This document shows, in pieces, positions 5,264 through 7,856 of a stretch of 7,856 bases of DNA. The position numbers were made by a program, and so were the translations under genes. Below the pieces are notes generated by a model. The model was not told the origin of the DNA. It saw nothing but the letters and a program-made list of their open reading frames with translations, and ran no database searches. Position 1 is the first letter of the stretch, and each line of letters opens with the position of its first letter. Source of the DNA: Bacteroidota bacterium (GTDB lineage: Bacteria > Bacteroidota > Bacteroidia > UBA8524); the NCBI GenBank assembly GCA_003531115.1, contig DQHT01000031.1, positions 1 through 7,856 of the forward strand, in the 5' to 3' direction.

Positions 5264-7856
5264 ATGAAAGCTAAGATTTTATTCCTTGTATTATACATGA
5301 TCCCGACCTTTACTTTAGCCTCCCATAAAGTTGCCGGTGTTGAACTGACCTACGAACGCAAATCAAGCGGGAAATACGATGTATATATCCATGTTGTCCG
5401 CCATTGTGACGGAGCAGCTTTAGGCCCAAGTACACTCATAGCCCGTTGCTCCTCTAGTACGGTCCAGTTGACACAACAAACACTCGTATCCGTCAGGAAA
5501 CTCAATCCATGCCAGACAGAACCCTGCAGTGGAGTTGGCAATTATGAGGAGCGTGTATGGAAAGCAGAGCTGGACCTTTCGGCTTATTCCTGTTGCGAAT
5601 GGACCTTAAGCTATTACAATGATTTTCGTTATAACGGACAGCAATATTATATCCAATCTAGCTTGAACAAATGTGCCGAAGTTAGTGGTGGATATTTTAT
5701 TCAAAAACCACAAATTACCCTGCGCTACAATGAAGACCTGGCATTAAATTTTGGGTTTCAATCCTATGATGCTGCCGACTCAATCAGTTATGAATTGGTT
5801 ACTGCGCTGGCAGACATGAATCAATCAATGACCTACTCAGGAAATTATTCTCCAATAAGACCAATAAGTTTTTTTGGCTTTCCTAACCAAAATTTACAAT
5901 GGCCTGCAGGCTTTCGCCTGGCCTATGACGGAGTGTTGCGTTTCAGACCCACCCTGATGAATAATCAGGGAGCAATTGCTGTTGAAGCCAAAATTTGGAA
6001 GGAGATCAATGGAATGAGACAAGTGGTCGGAAGAGTTGTTCGTGACATTGAAGTAGTTACGGTCAGCGCCCATGTTGATGCGGCACCTTCCATTGACTTT
6101 TTACAGGCAAAACCCGACACGGTGAACATCTATTTTTGCGCCGGAGATACAACGCCGCTTATTTGGCAAAGCAAAGATGCCGATGATGATTCAACATTCG
6201 TTGAGCTGGTTTATACCGATCCGGATATTCAGATCAGTACCGATTACAGTCAGGGAAAACAGATCCGTATCAACGCGCGAATTTCCAGCACACTGGCCGA
6301 CACCGCCTCCACTCAAGTGCGGTATCTGCGCTTTTATTTGATGGATAAATCCTGCCCCTTTCCGCGTTCAAACCTGTATACCCTGGCATTACGACCAGCG
6401 AAAAAGCCCGTTGCCTTTTTCTCGGATAGCTTAAACTGTCGCCAACTTTTAACAAACATTCAGGTTAGCGATAGTGTTAATTCAAGTTTTCGTTCATGGT
6501 ATTCCTATTATGATGATAAATATCAGCTTATTAGCTCTTCCATAAATGGGCACTTTAATTCCCCGGCATTGCCCCTGGGAACCTCTTACCTGAACTTGTC
6601 CTATGGTTTTCAGGGAGGCTGTTCGATGGATACGACCATCGCACTGGATATACTTCCCGATTTTAAATTTGCTCTTTCCAGTCCGGACGCTTTCTGTGAA
6701 GGAGATTCACTGAAACTGGAATTGCTGCGACAGGGAAGTACGGGAACTTATACCTATCAATGGGCCAACCTCACAAGTACGACCACGCCTTACCTCATCG
6801 ACAGCCAGGAAGTAGCCCGGGTTTTTCCTCCGGTCAATTCAATTTATGAAGTTACTGCCACCGACTCGGCAGGCTGTTTCGTAAGCTATACCAAGTTAGT
6901 CAGGATGGTAGAATTTCCGCAATATACCATGGACAGTGTTGTAATGGTTTGTCCGGGCGACAGCGCCTGGATCGGACCTTCATCCTTCCTCTTTTCTGAT
7001 CTTAATTTATGGATGGACGGGGATACCAACTTTCCAAGACGAGATATCAAAACCGGCTGGCACTCCTTTTACGCCATCCATGAGAACTTGTGCGAAATTC
7101 ATGATAGTGTTTATCTGGGAAACCATACATCTCCACAATTGGAAAAAGTTCCGGCAGACACCAACTTATGTCCGGGCACGAAATATTATATAAACACTAG
7201 CCTGGGTAGTCGCCCATTCACGTATGAGTGGAATGGGATGCAAACGGCTATTCCAAGAACAGTTAGCCAAAGTGAATGGGTGAATTTAGTAGTGAAGGAC
7301 AAACATGGATGCCGGGATTCTGCAGCTTTTCAAATGTGGGTGAATGAAAAACCTAACCTGATTTTTTCTTCCGGCCCTAATCTTGAATTTTGCCAGGGAG
7401 ACTCCATGGAAGTGAAGGTGCTAAATGTGCCACCTAAGGCCAGCCTGATCTGGTCGGATTCATCAAGTCCGGATATTAAGATCTTTTACCCGGGAATGTA
7501 TGTGCTTACCCTGACAGACTCCGGGTCTTGTACCTTCCTTTATACCCTTAATGCGCTCGTATGGCCTAAGCCCGATGCCGGGTTTAGTTATGCGGCTCAA
7601 ACAGGAGGGGTCGCCTTTACTCCGAATGTTCTTAATCAGTACCATACCTGGTTTTTTGGCGACGGAAACAGCAGCACGAATGGCTTACCCATTCATAAGT
7701 ACGCAACACCGGGAACTTATTTGGTAAATCATTTTGTTTCGGACCTGGAGCATGGTTGCCAGGCGACAGACAGCATGAGTATTCTGGTATTAACCTTGCC
7801 GGAACTTGAAGAATGGGGGATTTCCGTTTACCCGAATCCCTTTATTGAAAAAATGT
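5264..7856 (+). CDS. Secreted multidomain protein with PKD domain and T9SS tail (3' partial)
   Basis: An uninterrupted frame of 864 codons that continues past the window edge. The start ATG gives a good signal peptide (MKAKILFLVLYMIPTFTLA, cleavage probably before Ser20). Residues about 20-266 match, from memory, the N-terminal module of Bacteroidota secreted proteins that begins ASHxxGGExxY and has a YRDC motif; here it reads SHKVAGVELTY and VVRHCDG, with DSISYELV and RDIEVV further on. Ig-like repeats follow, each opening with C-x-G-D/T: CAGD (292), FCEGDS (477), VCPGDS (562), LCPGT (635) and FCQGDS (709), several closing with a D-x-x-GC strand. A PKD domain covers about 770-845 (WFFGDG at 796-801). 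GISVYPNPF at 852-860 is the typical opening of the T9SS C-terminal sorting domain (Por_Secre_tail), so perhaps 60 residues are missing. Likely an exported, cell-surface or adhesin-like protein; the ligand is unknown. No clear promoter or Shine-Dalgarno site was seen in 5212-5263. Confidence 0.9.
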   Translation, partial: MKAKILFLVLYMIPTFTLASHKVAGVELTYERKSSGKYDVYIHVVRHCDGAALGPSTLIARCSSSTVQLTQQTLVSVRKLNPCQTEPCSGVGNYEERVWKAELDLSAYSCCEWTLSYYNDFRYNGQQYYIQSSLNKCAEVSGGYFIQKPQITLRYNEDLALNFGFQSYDAADSISYELVTALADMNQSMTYSGNYSPIRPISFFGFPNQNLQWPAGFRLAYDGVLRFRPTLMNNQGAIAVEAKIWKEINGMRQVVGRVVRDIEVVTVSAHVDAAPSIDFLQAKPDTVNIYFCAGDTTPLIWQSKDADDDSTFVELVYTDPDIQISTDYSQGKQIRINARISSTLADTASTQVRYLRFYLMDKSCPFPRSNLYTLALRPAKKPVAFFSDSLNCRQLLTNIQVSDSVNSSFRSWYSYYDDKYQLISSSINGHFNSPALPLGTSYLNLSYGFQGGCSMDTTIALDILPDFKFALSSPDAFCEGDSLKLELLRQGSTGTYTYQWANLTSTTTPYLIDSQEVARVFPPVNSIYEVTATDSAGCFVSYTKLVRMVEFPQYTMDSVVMVCPGDSAWIGPSSFLFSDLNLWMDGDTNFPRRDIKTGWHSFYAIHENLCEIHDSVYLGNHTSPQLEKVPADTNLCPGTKYYINTSLGSRPFTYEWNGMQTAIPRTVSQSEWVNLVVKDKHGCRDSAAFQMWVNEKPNLIFSSGPNLEFCQGDSMEVKVLNVPPKASLIWSDSSSPDIKIFYPGMYVLTLTDSGSCTFLYTLNALVWPKPDAGFSYAAQTGGVAFTPNVLNQYHTWFFGDGNSSTNGLPIHKYATPGTYLVNHFVSDLEHGCQATDSMSILVLTLPELEEWGISVYPNPFIEKM

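Overview
The window looks like chromosomal DNA from a member of the Bacteroidota. The evidence is a secreted multidomain protein ending in what reads as a type IX secretion (T9SS) sorting domain, a short Bacteroidota-style lipoprotein, genes without clear Shine-Dalgarno sites, and two perfect matches to the Bacteroidota -7 promoter element TAnnTTTG. Hand counts on sampled lines give about 47-53% GC in the enzyme genes. A more exact placement (for example Saprospiria or Chitinophagia) would be a guess.

Layout. Positions 1-200 are non-coding and hold a patchwork of short repeats: degenerate CCCCTCGT units and two inverted repeats. On the minus strand, 2785 down to 201 is a two-gene operon with an ATGA overlap: a multi-spanning GT-C type glycosyltransferase, then a GT2 polyprenyl-phosphate glycosyltransferase of the GtrB/DPM1 type. 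On the plus strand, 2964-3635 encodes an unrecognised, AT-richer lipoprotein. It converges on a minus-strand SAM-dependent methyltransferase (4453-3695). That gene is divergent from a plus-strand Mn-type superoxide dismutase (4557-5165), across a compact, nearly symmetric 103-bp promoter region. A clear intrinsic terminator (5186-5211) closes the superoxide dismutase gene. From 5264 to the window end runs a long open frame (864 codons visible) for a secreted cell-surface protein with Ig-like repeats, a PKD domain and the start of a T9SS tail. The 3' end is cut off by the window edge.

How the genes fit together. The GT2 enzyme probably charges a polyprenyl phosphate with a sugar on the cytoplasmic side, and the GT-C enzyme probably transfers that sugar to an acceptor in the periplasm. 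The overlapping reading frames fit such a donor-maker/transferase pair. The methyltransferase is of a kind often found near surface-glycan genes, but nothing here proves it works with them. The superoxide dismutase and the T9SS protein look like independent transcription units. I see no RNA genes, CRISPR array, transposase or integrase. The least ordinary features are the symmetric divergent promoter and the repeat patch at the left edge; no clearly new system can be demonstrated from this sequence alone.
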